From: CAIYZT01 sp947461435
Lineage (GTDB): Bacteria > Pseudomonadota > Alphaproteobacteria > Rhodobacterales > Rhodobacteraceae
NCBI GenBank assembly: GCA_965284435.1
Contig: OZ260083.1
Location: 2,108,001 to 2,172,000, forward strand
Length of the DNA: 64,000 nucleotides
Reading direction: 5' to 3'
A model generated the notes under the pieces. That model was not told the origin of the DNA, made no database searches, and worked only from the letters and a program-made list of their open reading frames with translations. Made by a program: the position numbers and the translations under genes. Of this stretch, positions 43,785-53,632 are shown one piece after another; the first letter of the stretch is position 1, and each line of letters opens with the position of its first letter.

Positions 43785-44696
43785 TCAGCGGCCACGTATC
43801 CGCGGGTCAAGGGCATCGCGCAGGCCGTCGCCGATGTAATTGACCGACAAGACGGTAAGCGAAATGGCAAGGCCAGGCCAAATCACGCGTTCCGGGTAGA
43901 GCTGCAGGTATTGTAGGCCATCAAACAGCAGACGACCCCAAGTTGGAAAATCCGGAGGGAAGCCCAGACCCAGAAAGGACAAAACGGATTCGGTTATGAT
44001 GGCTTCTGCGACGCCCAAGGTTGCCGCCACCATCACAGGTGAGACGACGTTGGGCAGGATATGGCGCAAGATCACGCGGCGCGCGGGGGCACCGATTGAC
44101 CGGGCTGCGAGAACATATTCGCGCTCTTTCAGCGCCAAAACTTCCCCTCTGACGATCCTGGCCGCCTGCATCCAAGAGGTGATTCCGATCGCAAAAACGA
44201 TCAGCAAAAAGGCCCCAAGCTCTGGACCCATGATCGATGCGACCTTGTCACGAAAGAGCATGACCATGACCAAAAGCAGCGGAATCAGCGGCAAAGACAA
44301 AAACAGATCCGTCAGGCGCATCAGGGGGCCATCGAGCCGTTTGAAGTAGCCAGCCAAAACACCAATGCTGGTGCCAACAAAAATCGCGATGATCATGGCC
44401 ACAAATCCAACGGCCAAAGATACCTTTCCTGCCGCCATCATACGCACCATCATGTCGCGGCCAAGTTGATCGGTTCCCAAAGGAAAGCGCATCGATGGGC
44501 CTTGGTTCTTGACCTTCAAGGCCTCGGCGACCTTCAGCTTGACCTCGGGCCAAAACAGGGGCCCAAAGATCACAAATCCCGCAAGGATTCCAAGAACGAC
44601 CAGCCCGAACACCGCGCCCCGATGAACGCGAAACTGCCGCCAAACGGCGCCAAACTGGCTTTGTGCCTTTGGAATGGCGGTGGATTGTTCACTCAT
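43785..44696 (-). CDS. Oligopeptide/dipeptide ABC transporter permease, DppC-type
   Basis: Inner-membrane permease with about six helices. It has the N-terminal OppC-type domain and the EAA-like loop IGAPARRVILRHILPNVVSPVMV. The start at 44696 (MSEQSTAIPKAQ) is preferred over one 42 bases earlier. It overlaps the DppB gene by eight bases. The pairing with DppB, DppD, DppF and a family 5 binding protein gives a complete peptide importer. Confidence 0.92.
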   Translation of the reverse strand: MSEQSTAIPKAQSQFGAVWRQFRVHRGAVFGLVVLGILAGFVIFGPLFWPEVKLKVAEALKVKNQGPSMRFPLGTDQLGRDMMVRMMAAGKVSLAVGFVAMIIAIFVGTSIGVLAGYFKRLDGPLMRLTDLFLSLPLIPLLLVMVMLFRDKVASIMGPELGAFLLIVFAIGITSWMQAARIVRGEVLALKEREYVLAARSIGAPARRVILRHILPNVVSPVMVAATLGVAEAIITESVLSFLGLGFPPDFPTWGRLLFDGLQYLQLYPERVIWPGLAISLTVLSVNYIGDGLRDALDPRIRGR

Positions 44697-45696
44697 AGCG
44701 GATCCTTGGGTCAAGAAGGCCGTAAAGAACATCGGCAATCAGGTTGAAAAGGACGATCAGGACCGCAAAGATGAAGGCAAGTGTTTGCACCATTGGCAGA
44801 TCGTTGGCATGGATCGCGCCGATCAACGCGGCGCCGATTCCGTTCACTCCGAACAGGTTTTCCGTGATGATCGCGCCGCCAAAAATCGAGGGAATTCCAA
44901 GGGCGATGACGGTGACCACCGGGATCAAAGAGTTCCGCAGAACGTGCTTTAGAACCACCACCCGTTCGGTCATCCCTTTGGCCCGCGCTGTGCGAACATA
45001 GTCCTGTCCCATGTTTTCCAGCATGGAGGATCGCATATAGCGGCTTATCGCCGCCGCGTTTGCGAGGCCCAGAACCATCACAGGCATCGCCATCTGCTTC
45101 AACTGAAGGATAAAACTTGCCAAATCCGTGACTTCAAGGGTCGTGTCGTATTTGGTTGGAAACCAGCCAAGCCAGACTGCGAAAATGATGATGAACAAGG
45201 TGCCGGTGAAAAAGGTTGGCACAGAAAATCCGATCATCGCCACCAACGTGCCCAACTGATCAAACGCCGAATACTGCCGATAGGCGGAATAGATGCCAAT
45301 GGGCATGGCGATCATGATTCCCACGAGGTAGGCCGTCCCGATGACAGTCAACGTTTGCGGGATGCGCTGGCCAATCACGGTAAAGACGGGGCTTCTTGAT
45401 TGCCAAGACAAGATGCGTTGTTCATCCCCGGCAAGGTGGGATCCGAACCAGCCGTCCATCAACGTGGCCGGTTCCACCCAGAAAAACTGACGAAGCCAAA
45501 GGATATAGCGCACGAAGACAGGTTGATCCGCCCCCAGCGCCTCGATCATTTTTTGCCTTACTTCGGGCGGCACGGTCAGCGGGATCTCGGACATCGGTGA
45601 TCCGGGGGCCAGATCGACCAACAAAAAGATGATCAGACTGATGAACAAAAGCGTCGGTATCGCCAGCAATAGCCTGCGAAGAGTGAAGGTGAGCAT
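44689..45696 (-). CDS. Oligopeptide/dipeptide ABC transporter permease, DppB-type
   Basis: Permease of 335 residues with the N-terminal helix LRRLLLAIPTLLFISLIIFLL, the conserved LAPGSP motif and the coupling loop RTARAKGMTERVVVLKHVLRNSLIPVVT. It is the first of the two permease genes and follows the binding-protein gene after a 75-base gap containing a strong stem-loop. Confidence 0.93.
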   Translation of the reverse strand: MLTFTLRRLLLAIPTLLFISLIIFLLVDLAPGSPMSEIPLTVPPEVRQKMIEALGADQPVFVRYILWLRQFFWVEPATLMDGWFGSHLAGDEQRILSWQSRSPVFTVIGQRIPQTLTVIGTAYLVGIMIAMPIGIYSAYRQYSAFDQLGTLVAMIGFSVPTFFTGTLFIIIFAVWLGWFPTKYDTTLEVTDLASFILQLKQMAMPVMVLGLANAAAISRYMRSSMLENMGQDYVRTARAKGMTERVVVLKHVLRNSLIPVVTVIALGIPSIFGGAIITENLFGVNGIGAALIGAIHANDLPMVQTLAFIFAVLIVLFNLIADVLYGLLDPRIRYE

Positions 45697-45732
45697 GGCC
45701 CGCGACGCCTTTGTTCATAGGTCAATGGGGAT

Positions 45733-45760
45733 GGGCGGGCCCTGACTACAGGGCCCGCCC
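45733..45760 (-). other. 12-bp stem-loop between binding-protein and permease genes
   Basis: GGGCGGGCCCTG (45733-45744), loop ACTA, and CAGGGCCCGCCC (45749-45760) form a perfect stem with a tetraloop, 11 bases after the binding-protein stop codon in the transcribed direction. No T-run follows. Such hairpins after binding-protein genes commonly protect the upstream mRNA, giving more binding protein than permease. Confidence 0.75.
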
Positions 45761-45771
45761 AAAAGGTCACA

Positions 45772-47475
45772 TCACTTCACGCGGAACCAGTCCGCGACGT
45801 TCCACAACTCGGTGTCCCAAGCGTTGATCTTGACGCCGCCCAAGGCATTGGAATGGGCCGACAAGGTGCCACGGTGCACCAACGGAACCACGATGCGGCT
45901 GTCTTTGGTGACCATGTCGTTCAGCTTTTTAGCGAGTTCGGCACGCTTTGCAGCATCGCGTGTTCCCGACAATTCGCTGACCATGGCGTCATAAGCCGGA
46001 TCGCAGAACCGGTTCATGTTTTCACCTTGCCATTGATTTTCCGGCGATGGGGCCTTGTCGCACTTGTATTGGGTCAAATACGCTTCTGGATCGGTGCCAT
46101 CGAAGTTGTTGGCGTACATTTCGACGTCAGCATAGAATTTCTGGAAGGTGTCAGGCGAACCTGCATCCCCGCCGAAGAACACCGATGGGTCGATGGCCTT
46201 CAATTCCGTCTCAACGCCGATTTCCGACCACCAATCCTTGATCAGCGCTTGGAAGTCCTGACGGATCGGGTTCACGGTCGATTGATACAGGATCGACAGT
46301 TTCTTGCCATCCTTTTCCCGGATCCCATCGCCATCACTGTCCACCCAGCCCGAGGATTCCAAAAGCGCTTTTGCGCCTTCGATGTCTTGGGTCAGGCAAG
46401 CGGTGTTGTCCGAAGCGTACATCGCTGGGGCCGGAACCACGTTGCAAGTCGGTGCCCCGCCGGCACCATAGCCCACTTCCGTCAAGATCTGACGGTCGAT
46501 TGCCATGGAAAGGGCAGTACGAACATTGATGTCTGTCAAGAAGGGGTGCGGGTGCTTCGCGGTTGAGCGTTCGCCTTCGGGCAGGTCTGCCGAAGGATCG
46601 GTCATGTTCATTTCCAGCCGTTCGACAAGGGTGCCGAAAGCCACAACGAACTGGCCCTTGCCGGCAGCTGCCATTGCAGCTTGGCTATCGGGCGGGATTT
46701 GCGTGTTCCAGGCATAGTCAAACTCGCCGGTTTCCATGACGGCGCGTGCCGACCCCTCGGCGTCGCCTCCGCCCTTGATCACAGCCGAAGCAAATGCTGG
46801 CTTGGCCGGGTCGCGGTAGTTTGCGTTGGCTTCCATCGAAACGGTGTCATTGACGGTAAAGGCCGTCACTTTGAAGGGGCCCGTGCCAATCGGCATCGAG
46901 TTTTGATCCGTACACGTTGGGGCCACAGCACCAAGGCATGCCTCAAACTGGGCTTTTTGCAAGATCGGCGAAGTGGAGCCGACAAACGCGTTGAACGGGT
47001 TTGGCTTGGGCGCAGTGAAGGTGATCTTCACACTCAGGTCGTCCACAGCTTCGATCGAAGCGATGCCATCGAATTTGGACAACTGGGCGCATCCACCGGC
47101 AGGGTCCATGCAATACTGGCCCGTAAAGACCACGTCGGCGGCCGTGACTGCAGAGCCATCCGCCCACATCAGCCCGGGAAGAAGTTTCCAGGTGATCGTG
47201 GTCAGATCTTCCGAGATCCCGCCATTTTCGAAGCTGGGGATTTCGCTGACCAGTTTAGGGATCAACGTTCCTGCATCGTCATAGCCCGCAAGCGGTTCGA
47301 TGACCATCGACGACGCGTAGATGTCTTTTGTCCCCGACGACAGGTAGGGGTTCATGATCGACACGGCCTGCGGGAAGGTCAACTTGACCTCGCCATCCGT
47401 GCCGCGCTCGGCAAAGGCGGCCGGCGCCATTGCAAAGGCGCAAGCGGCTCCGAGTAGGGCAGATTTAAGTTTCAT
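45772..47475 (-). CDS. Peptide ABC transporter substrate-binding protein (family 5)
   Basis: Periplasmic binding protein of 567 residues with a Sec signal peptide (MKLKSALLGAACAFAMAPAAFA). The mature protein has the SBP_bac_5 pattern, including a peptide-binding core with GVETELKAID and DGTDPEAYL-type regions, and a closing WNVADWFRVK. Four Cys residues (CMDPAGGCAQL among them) suggest disulfides. Its ATG overlaps the upstream ATPase gene stop. A stem-loop follows its stop. Confidence 0.92.
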   Translation of the reverse strand: MKLKSALLGAACAFAMAPAAFAERGTDGEVKLTFPQAVSIMNPYLSSGTKDIYASSMVIEPLAGYDDAGTLIPKLVSEIPSFENGGISEDLTTITWKLLPGLMWADGSAVTAADVVFTGQYCMDPAGGCAQLSKFDGIASIEAVDDLSVKITFTAPKPNPFNAFVGSTSPILQKAQFEACLGAVAPTCTDQNSMPIGTGPFKVTAFTVNDTVSMEANANYRDPAKPAFASAVIKGGGDAEGSARAVMETGEFDYAWNTQIPPDSQAAMAAAGKGQFVVAFGTLVERLEMNMTDPSADLPEGERSTAKHPHPFLTDINVRTALSMAIDRQILTEVGYGAGGAPTCNVVPAPAMYASDNTACLTQDIEGAKALLESSGWVDSDGDGIREKDGKKLSILYQSTVNPIRQDFQALIKDWWSEIGVETELKAIDPSVFFGGDAGSPDTFQKFYADVEMYANNFDGTDPEAYLTQYKCDKAPSPENQWQGENMNRFCDPAYDAMVSELSGTRDAAKRAELAKKLNDMVTKDSRIVVPLVHRGTLSAHSNALGGVKINAWDTELWNVADWFRVK

Positions 47476-48530
47476 TGGGTCACTCCTTGTTGAAGGTGCT
47501 CTTGGTCCTCGGAACCGCCGGTTGATCCGGAGGCAGTGTTGATCGGGTCAAACAAGTGGCACGCGACCTGACGGTCGTATTCCACGTTAACAAGGTCTGG
47601 TTTCTCGGTCAGGCACCGCGCAAACACCTTGGGGCACCTGGTGCAAAAATTACACCCTTTTGGCGGATTTGCCGGCGAGGGAAGATCGCCTTTGAGCAAA
47701 ATGCGTTTACGCGTCTTGGCACGGTCCGGATCAGGTTCATTGACGGCCGACAAAAGCGCTTCGGCATAAGGATGCAGCGGGCGCGCGTAAAGATCATCGC
47801 GGGGCGATAATTCCACGATCCGGCCCAGATACATAACGGCTACGCGGTCGGCGATGTGGCGCACCATGGACAAATCGTGGCTGATGAACAAATAGGTCAA
47901 ACCGAATTTCTCTTGCAGATCCTCCAGCAGGTTTACAACCTGCGCTTGGATCGACACATCCAGCGCCGCGATCGGTTCATCGCAGACGATGAACTTCGGA
48001 TTCAGGGCCAGTGCCCTTGCAATGCCGATCCGCTGACGTTGACCGCCAGAAAACTCGTGCGGAAAGCGGTTTGCAAAACGGCGGTTTAGGCCGACTTGAT
48101 CCATCAATTCATAGATGCGGCCCTGCCGTTCGGCGGCCGTCATCGCCGTGTGCTCCACAAGGGGCTCTCCGATAATGGAGGACAATGACATGCGCGGGTT
48201 CAAACTGGCCTGTGGGTCCTGAAACACCATCTGCATGGTCGGGCGCTTCTTTCGAAGGGCTTCTGATGACAGTTGCGCGATGTCTTCACCGTCAATGATC
48301 ACCCGGCCGGCCGTTGGTTCGTACAGCCGCAATAAGGCCCGCCCCACCGTCGACTTTCCGCAACCGGATTCGCCCACAAGCCCCAATGTTTCGCCCGCGT
48401 TGATCGAAAAGCTGACATCGTCCACCGCTTTGACGTCACCGGTATGTCTGCGCAGAACGCCAGAATGGATCGGAAAATACATTTTCAGACCATCGACTTG
48501 CACCAGTGCGGGGGGCGAAGTGTCACGCAT
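47472..48530 (-). CDS. Peptide ABC transporter ATP-binding protein, DppF-type
   Basis: ATPase of 352 residues with Walker A (GESGCGKSTVG), FSGGQRQRIGIARAL and Walker B (IVCDEPIAALD). The C-terminal Cys-rich region GCNFCTRCPKVFARC is the iron-sulfur-type motif seen in OppF/DppF proteins. The start at 48530 overlaps the DppD gene end by eight bases. Confidence 0.92.
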   Translation of the reverse strand: MRDTSPPALVQVDGLKMYFPIHSGVLRRHTGDVKAVDDVSFSINAGETLGLVGESGCGKSTVGRALLRLYEPTAGRVIIDGEDIAQLSSEALRKKRPTMQMVFQDPQASLNPRMSLSSIIGEPLVEHTAMTAAERQGRIYELMDQVGLNRRFANRFPHEFSGGQRQRIGIARALALNPKFIVCDEPIAALDVSIQAQVVNLLEDLQEKFGLTYLFISHDLSMVRHIADRVAVMYLGRIVELSPRDDLYARPLHPYAEALLSAVNEPDPDRAKTRKRILLKGDLPSPANPPKGCNFCTRCPKVFARCLTEKPDLVNVEYDRQVACHLFDPINTASGSTGGSEDQEHLQQGVTQ

Positions 48531-49533
48531 CAGCACCCTCCGGTGACCAATGGCAGGCCACGTCATGCCCTATGCCCAAGGGCAAGGAATCCAACGTGCG
48601 CCGCAAAGGGTTTTCGGCTTCACAGCGGTCAAACCGATGGGCGCAGCGTGCGCGAAAAGCGCAGGCCCTCGGGGCATCCGTCATGATCGGGGGCTGACCT
48701 TCGATCACCGAAAGACGCTTTTCCCGTTGTCCCGTGATTTTAGGAATGGTTCGCAATAGGGCGCGCGTATAGGGGTGCTGCGGATTGTGAAAGATCTCAC
48801 CAACTGGGGCATGTTCCACAACCTGACCGCCATACATCACCATCACCCGGTCCGCGATGCCCGCAATCACCCCCAGATCATGCGTGATCCAGATAATGGC
48901 CATCCCAAGTTTTTGCCGCAGATCCTTCATCAACTCAAGGATCTGGGCTTGAATGGTCACATCCAGCGCCGTTGTCGGTTCGTCGGCAATCAAAATGTCC
49001 GGCTCGCAGGCCAAAGCAATGGCAATCATCACCCTCTGGCGCATTCCACCAGAAAATTGATGCGGATAGGATTTCACCCGCTTGGCCGCATCTGGAATTC
49101 CAACAAGGTCCAGAAGCTCCACCGCGCGCGCGCGCGCCTGTTGTTTCGTCATTCCCAAATGCCGGATCAGCGGCTCACAAATCTGGTTTTCAACAGTGAA
49201 CACCGGGTTCAGACTTGTCATAGGGTCCTGAAACACGAACCCCACCTTGGCGCCGCGCACGTCGGACAGGCCTTGCGCGTTCATCTTCAGCAGATCGCTA
49301 GTGCCAAGCAAAACCTCGCCCGCGCGCACTTCCGCCGGGGGGGCTGGCAACAGTCCGACCAAAGACATCATGGTGACCGATTTCCCCGATCCGCTTTCCC
49401 CTACGACACCCAGAACTTCGCCGCGCTTCAAACTGAAGCTAACGGAATTCACAGCGTGAATCTCACCCTGTCTTGTGTGGAAAACGGTCGTTAGCCCCCG
49501 AACATCCAGAACGGGTGCGGCCCCATCGGCCAT
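48523..49533 (-). CDS. Peptide ABC transporter ATP-binding protein, DppD-type
   Basis: First gene of the operon: ATPase of 336 residues with Walker A (GESGSGKSVTMMSL), FSGGMRQRVMIAIAL, and Walker B (ILIADEPTTALD). The C-terminal Cys-rich tail (CAFRARCAHRFDRC) is typical of OppD/DppD. GGGGAGAG lies just before the ATG at 49533. The order ATPase-ATPase-binding protein-permease-permease-asparaginase is unusual but complete. The 236-base divergent region up to 49770 holds the promoters. Confidence 0.92.
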   Translation of the reverse strand: MADGAAPVLDVRGLTTVFHTRQGEIHAVNSVSFSLKRGEVLGVVGESGSGKSVTMMSLVGLLPAPPAEVRAGEVLLGTSDLLKMNAQGLSDVRGAKVGFVFQDPMTSLNPVFTVENQICEPLIRHLGMTKQQARARAVELLDLVGIPDAAKRVKSYPHQFSGGMRQRVMIAIALACEPDILIADEPTTALDVTIQAQILELMKDLRQKLGMAIIWITHDLGVIAGIADRVMVMYGGQVVEHAPVGEIFHNPQHPYTRALLRTIPKITGQREKRLSVIEGQPPIMTDAPRACAFRARCAHRFDRCEAENPLRRTLDSLPLGIGHDVACHWSPEGADA

Positions 49534-49769
49534 GAATCTCTCCCCAGAACGCTGTTTTTTCTATTTTTTGTCTGACGGGTCAGCTTTGACACTTACCGTT
49601 CATTATCAAGTCTTTCGTATTTCCTTCCCCCGTTCAATCCTGAATTTGTTCAAACTTCCGATCTGACACCCGACAAATCGACCAAGGCCGCGTCAAAGTG
49701 CCAGTTGCTTGACACCGATGACGCGGCAAGAGCAGGTTATGACAACAAAAGCAAAGGCCGGAGACACAG

Positions 49770-50930
49770 ATGCCCGAAATCCTGACAGCCCGCGAGATTT
49801 TGGCCCGCTTGGTCGCTTTTCCAACCGTGAGCCACAGCTCAAACCTTGATTTGGTGGATTGGGTGGAAACCTATCTTCGCGGTCACGACGTAGAATGTCA
49901 CCGATATTGGAATGAAGATCGCCAAAAAGCCGCTGTTATGGCCCACGCGGGACCGCGAATTCCGGGCGCTGTGGTCTTGTCAGGGCATTCGGATGTCGTT
50001 CCGGTCGTCGGGCAGAATTGGACGTCAGATCCATGGACGTTGACGGAAAGGGAAGGGCGGCTTTACGGGCGCGGAACCTGCGACATGAAGGGATACGTTG
50101 CCCTGTCGATCTGGGCCTTGGTAGAGGCGCAAAAGCGGCAGGTGACGCGGCCGTTGCAATTGGCGTTATCTTATGACGAAGAACTTGGCTGCACCGGGGC
50201 GCCGCCCATGATCGCCGCGATGCAAGATGTTCTGCCCAAAGGCGATATCGCCTTGATCGGAGAGCCGTCTGGCATGGCGATCATAACAGGGCACAAAGGC
50301 GGAACTGGGTTTCATGTCCATGTAAAGGGATTCGAGATCCATTCGTCGCTTTTGCCTTATGGCGTGTCGGCGGTCATGGAAGGCGCCCGGTTTATCCAAT
50401 GGTTGAACGATATGAACGATGATATCCGCTCTCGGCCAATAACGCCCAAAGCCGCCGCCTTCGATCCGCCCTATACCACGTTGCATGTTGGACAGATCAA
50501 AGGCGGGACAGCGAATAATATCACCGCCGCCGATTGCAAGTTTTCGTTGGAAATGCGCGTTGTGCCGAGCGAAAACCTTGATGACTACGCGGCGATGGTG
50601 GAAAACAAAGCCGCGGAACTGGACGCAACATTGAAGCGGGTTCGGCCCGAAGCGGGGGTGCATCTGACACGCTTCTTTGGTGTGCCGGGTCTTGTTACCG
50701 AGGTTCAGGGAAAAGCAGAGACTTTGGCCCGCCGCCTGACGGGCGACAATCAAAGTGGGGTCGTCAGTTATGGCACCGAAGCCGGGCAGTTCCAAAATGC
50801 CGGGTTTTCCGCCGTCATTTGCGGGCCGGGGTTTATCGACCAAGCCCATCAACCCGATGAGTTCCTTTCCTTGGCCGAATTTCAAAAAGGTCAGGCATTC
50901 ATGAACGCCTTGTTGGAGACTTTGGTGTGA
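49770..50930 (+). CDS. argE: Acetylornithine deacetylase-type M20 peptidase
   Basis: Zinc-dependent N-deacetylase of 386 residues. It has SGHSDVVPV (metal His), LYGRGTCDMKGYVAL (bridging Asp and catalytic Asp), and EELGCTGAPPM (catalytic Glu pair). The family removes acetyl groups from ornithine, but related deacetylases act on other N-acyl amino acids. It is divergent from the peptide transporter and overlaps the FAD oxidase gene (GTGA), so a catabolic role on N-acyl amino acids is possible rather than arginine synthesis. Confidence 0.85.
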   Translation: MPEILTAREILARLVAFPTVSHSSNLDLVDWVETYLRGHDVECHRYWNEDRQKAAVMAHAGPRIPGAVVLSGHSDVVPVVGQNWTSDPWTLTEREGRLYGRGTCDMKGYVALSIWALVEAQKRQVTRPLQLALSYDEELGCTGAPPMIAAMQDVLPKGDIALIGEPSGMAIITGHKGGTGFHVHVKGFEIHSSLLPYGVSAVMEGARFIQWLNDMNDDIRSRPITPKAAAFDPPYTTLHVGQIKGGTANNITAADCKFSLEMRVVPSENLDDYAAMVENKAAELDATLKRVRPEAGVHLTRFFGVPGLVTEVQGKAETLARRLTGDNQSGVVSYGTEAGQFQNAGFSAVICGPGFIDQAHQPDEFLSLAEFQKGQAFMNALLETLV

Positions 50931-52270
50931 CGGCGTTTCCGATAAGTCTGAACGCACCCGCCGCATTTGTTGACACGCTTCCGAAATCTGCTGATGTCGT
51001 GGTGATCGGCGGCGGTGTTATTGGGGTGATGACCGCCCTTTCTCTTGCTGAACGCGGCTCAAAGGTGGTGCTGTGCGAGAAGGGCCGGATCGCGGGGGAA
51101 CAAAGCAGCCGAAACTGGGGCTGGATCCGCCAGCAAGGTCGCGACTTTGCAGAACTGCCCATCATGATGGAGTCTATGCGTCTTTGGCAGGCCCTTGCGG
51201 CGGAAATGCCTGATCTGGGCTTTCAACAACAAGGCGTTCTTTACCTTGCGCGCAGTGATGCCGAAATGGCAGGTTTCGATGCTTGGCGCAAAGTTGCGCT
51301 TGAAATGGGTCTTGATACTCAAATGCGCAGCGCATCGGCCCTGAACGCGATGTTGCCAGACCACCGTGCGCCATGGCTTGGCGCTCTTTTCACCCCATCA
51401 GATGCCCGCGCCGAACCTTGGAAGGCCGTTCCCTTGCTGGCCCACGCTGCAAAGCGGCGAGGTGCCTTGATGATCGAAGATTGCGCTGTGCGCTGTCTGG
51501 ATCGGGCTGGGGGCCGCATTGTGGGTGTTGTGACCGAAAAAGGCCGAATCTCTTGTCAGCAGGTGGTTGTGGCAGGCGGTGCCTGGTCCTCCTTGTTCCT
51601 GCGCCGCGAAGGGGTGGACTTGCCGCAGTTGTCGGTCCTTGCTTCAGTTGCCGCGACCGGGCCCTTGCCAGAGGTCTTTGCAGGAAACGCCGCGGATGAT
51701 CGCTTTGCGTTTCGAAGACGGACCGATGGTGGCTACACGCTTGCGCCGGGGGCAAGCCATGATTTCTTTGTCGGGCCTGATGCGTTTCGCCATATGGGCG
51801 CCTTCTGGCCGACCCTGCGCAAAGATTTCGGCGCCACTCATTTCCGGCTGACCCCCCCCAAGGGTTACCCCGATGGCTGGGGCACACCGCGTTCTTGGTC
51901 GGCTGACGAGGTTTCGCCCTTTGAACGCCAAAGATTGTTGAACCCGGCCCCCAATCTTGCGGAACTGCGCAAGGTTGCCGAAAATTTCGCCAAGGCCTTC
52001 CCCCATATCGGTTTACCGCCCATCACCGCCACATGGGCGGGCATGATCGACACTTTGCCAGATGTCGTTCCGGTCATCGACCGAATCGCGGCGGTTCCGG
52101 GCCTGGTTGTCGCGACTGGGATGTGCGGGCACGGTTTTGGAATCGGCCCCGGTGTCGGGCGTGTCGTTGCCGACCTTGTTCTGGACCGTTTGGTTGGCCA
52201 TGATTTGACGCGTTTCCGCCATGCCCGCTTTACCGATGGCAGCCCGATTGAACGCGGGCCCACTCTGTGA
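50927..52270 (+). CDS. FAD-dependent oxidoreductase (DAO family)
   Basis: A 447-residue flavoprotein of the D-amino acid oxidase/glycine oxidase family. The FAD motif is VVVIGGGVIGVMTALSLAERG, followed by QSSRNWGWIRQQGRD, which marks a subgroup of amine or amino-acid dehydrogenases. GMCGHGFGIGPGVGRVVADL is the C-terminal FAD contact. It uses a GTG start that overlaps the argE stop. Substrate is not predictable; D-amino acids, secondary amines or N-methyl amino acids are candidates. Confidence 0.88.
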   Translation: MTAFPISLNAPAAFVDTLPKSADVVVIGGGVIGVMTALSLAERGSKVVLCEKGRIAGEQSSRNWGWIRQQGRDFAELPIMMESMRLWQALAAEMPDLGFQQQGVLYLARSDAEMAGFDAWRKVALEMGLDTQMRSASALNAMLPDHRAPWLGALFTPSDARAEPWKAVPLLAHAAKRRGALMIEDCAVRCLDRAGGRIVGVVTEKGRISCQQVVVAGGAWSSLFLRREGVDLPQLSVLASVAATGPLPEVFAGNAADDRFAFRRRTDGGYTLAPGASHDFFVGPDAFRHMGAFWPTLRKDFGATHFRLTPPKGYPDGWGTPRSWSADEVSPFERQRLLNPAPNLAELRKVAENFAKAFPHIGLPPITATWAGMIDTLPDVVPVIDRIAAVPGLVVATGMCGHGFGIGPGVGRVVADLVLDRLVGHDLTRFRHARFTDGSPIERGPTL

Positions 52271-52324
52271 CCTTTACATCTGCCCCAACTTTGCGTTAGC
52301 CCGACCGCTTTGGTGGGGGCGGCG

Positions 52325-53575
52325 ATGACAGATCTGTTTTGCGGGATTGACTTCGGCACGTCGAATTCGACCATTGCCTTGGCCGACCGCACCAAAGCCT
52401 GGCTGATGCCCTTGGAAGGGACGGAGGTCACCCTGCCATCCGCTGTCTTTTGGGAGGCAGGTGGTTCTCCAAGCTTTGGCCGGGCGGCGATTTCTGCCTA
52501 TGTCGATGGCGAAGATGGCCGGCTGATGCGTGCGCTAAAAAGCACTCTGGGTTCCAGTTTGATCGATGAACGAACGGCCATCGGCACGAAGTCCGTTTCG
52601 TTCAAATCGGTTTTGACGGCGTTCTTTCGCCATCTGGTGGCTCTTCAATCCGCCAAAACCGGCCCACTTTCCCAAGTCATTCTGGGGCGGCCTGTCCATT
52701 TCGTTGATGGCGATGCGGACGCAGATGCGCGCGCTCAAGCCGTCTTGCAAGAGATTGCCGAAAGTCTGGGTTTTAAGGAAATCGGTTTCCAATACGAGCC
52801 TATTGCGGCGGCCTTGCATTACGAACAGACGGTTGAAAACGAAGAGTTGGTTCTGATCGTCGACATCGGTGGCGGTACCTCGGATTTCTCGATCGTGCGC
52901 GTGTCGCCCAAGCGCGCAGGGGTTTCGGATCGGTCATCGGACATTCTGGCAAATGACGGAATTCGGGTGGGGGGCACTGATTTTGACCGGCTCTTAAGCC
53001 TTGCCGAAGTGCTGCCGCATTTGGGTTACCTTTCGCCCACAAAGGGCGGTTTGGGCACGATGCCGCGCCACTACTATCTTGATTTGGCCACGTGGCACCG
53101 AATCAATTTTCTGTATACCCAACGGGTTGCCGCTGATCTTAAGGCATTGCGCCTTGAGGCGGTGCGACCAGAACTGATCGACCGGATGATGACCGTTGTT
53201 TCAGGGCGTCATGGCCATGCACTGGCCATGGCCGTTGAGGCGGCGAAGATCGAACTGTCTGGCGCGCCCGTCGCCCGCCTTCAGATGTCAGCGCTGACAG
53301 GGGGGCCAAATCCGTTGACACGCCGCGATGGATTCGAGCAAGCGGTTGCGGCCCCGGTAACGCGCATTGCGCAAACAATCCAAGCGGTCTTGTTGCAAGC
53401 CGATCTAGACGCCTCGCGGATCGGCACGGTGTTCATGACAGGCGGCTCCTCTGGCTTGCCCATTCTTCAGTCGTTGATCCGTGCCGCGCTTCCGCAGGCG
53501 CGTCTTGCGACGGGGGATATGTTGGGTTCCGTCGGAACCGGCCTTGCACTGGATGCGCGGCGGCGGTTCAGTTAA
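52325..53575 (+). CDS. Hsp70-family protein, YegD-like
   Basis: An Hsp70/actin-like ATPase of 416 residues without the substrate-binding domain of DnaK. It shows GIDFGTSNSTIALAD (phosphate 1) and VDIGGGTSDFSIV (phosphate 2), and GGSSGLPIL in the third segment. YegD of E. coli has the same short form. The start at 52325 (MTDLFCGID) is better than a Met 15 bases earlier. It stands between catabolic genes and has no obvious link to them. Function is unknown. Confidence 0.86.
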   Translation: MTDLFCGIDFGTSNSTIALADRTKAWLMPLEGTEVTLPSAVFWEAGGSPSFGRAAISAYVDGEDGRLMRALKSTLGSSLIDERTAIGTKSVSFKSVLTAFFRHLVALQSAKTGPLSQVILGRPVHFVDGDADADARAQAVLQEIAESLGFKEIGFQYEPIAAALHYEQTVENEELVLIVDIGGGTSDFSIVRVSPKRAGVSDRSSDILANDGIRVGGTDFDRLLSLAEVLPHLGYLSPTKGGLGTMPRHYYLDLATWHRINFLYTQRVAADLKALRLEAVRPELIDRMMTVVSGRHGHALAMAVEAAKIELSGAPVARLQMSALTGGPNPLTRRDGFEQAVAAPVTRIAQTIQAVLLQADLDASRIGTVFMTGGSSGLPILQSLIRAALPQARLATGDMLGSVGTGLALDARRRFS

Positions 53576-53632
53576 GGCAGTCTTGCGCGCCTGTCCGATC
53601 GCGTGCAGCTTTGCCGTCAAAGGAGCGCCGAC

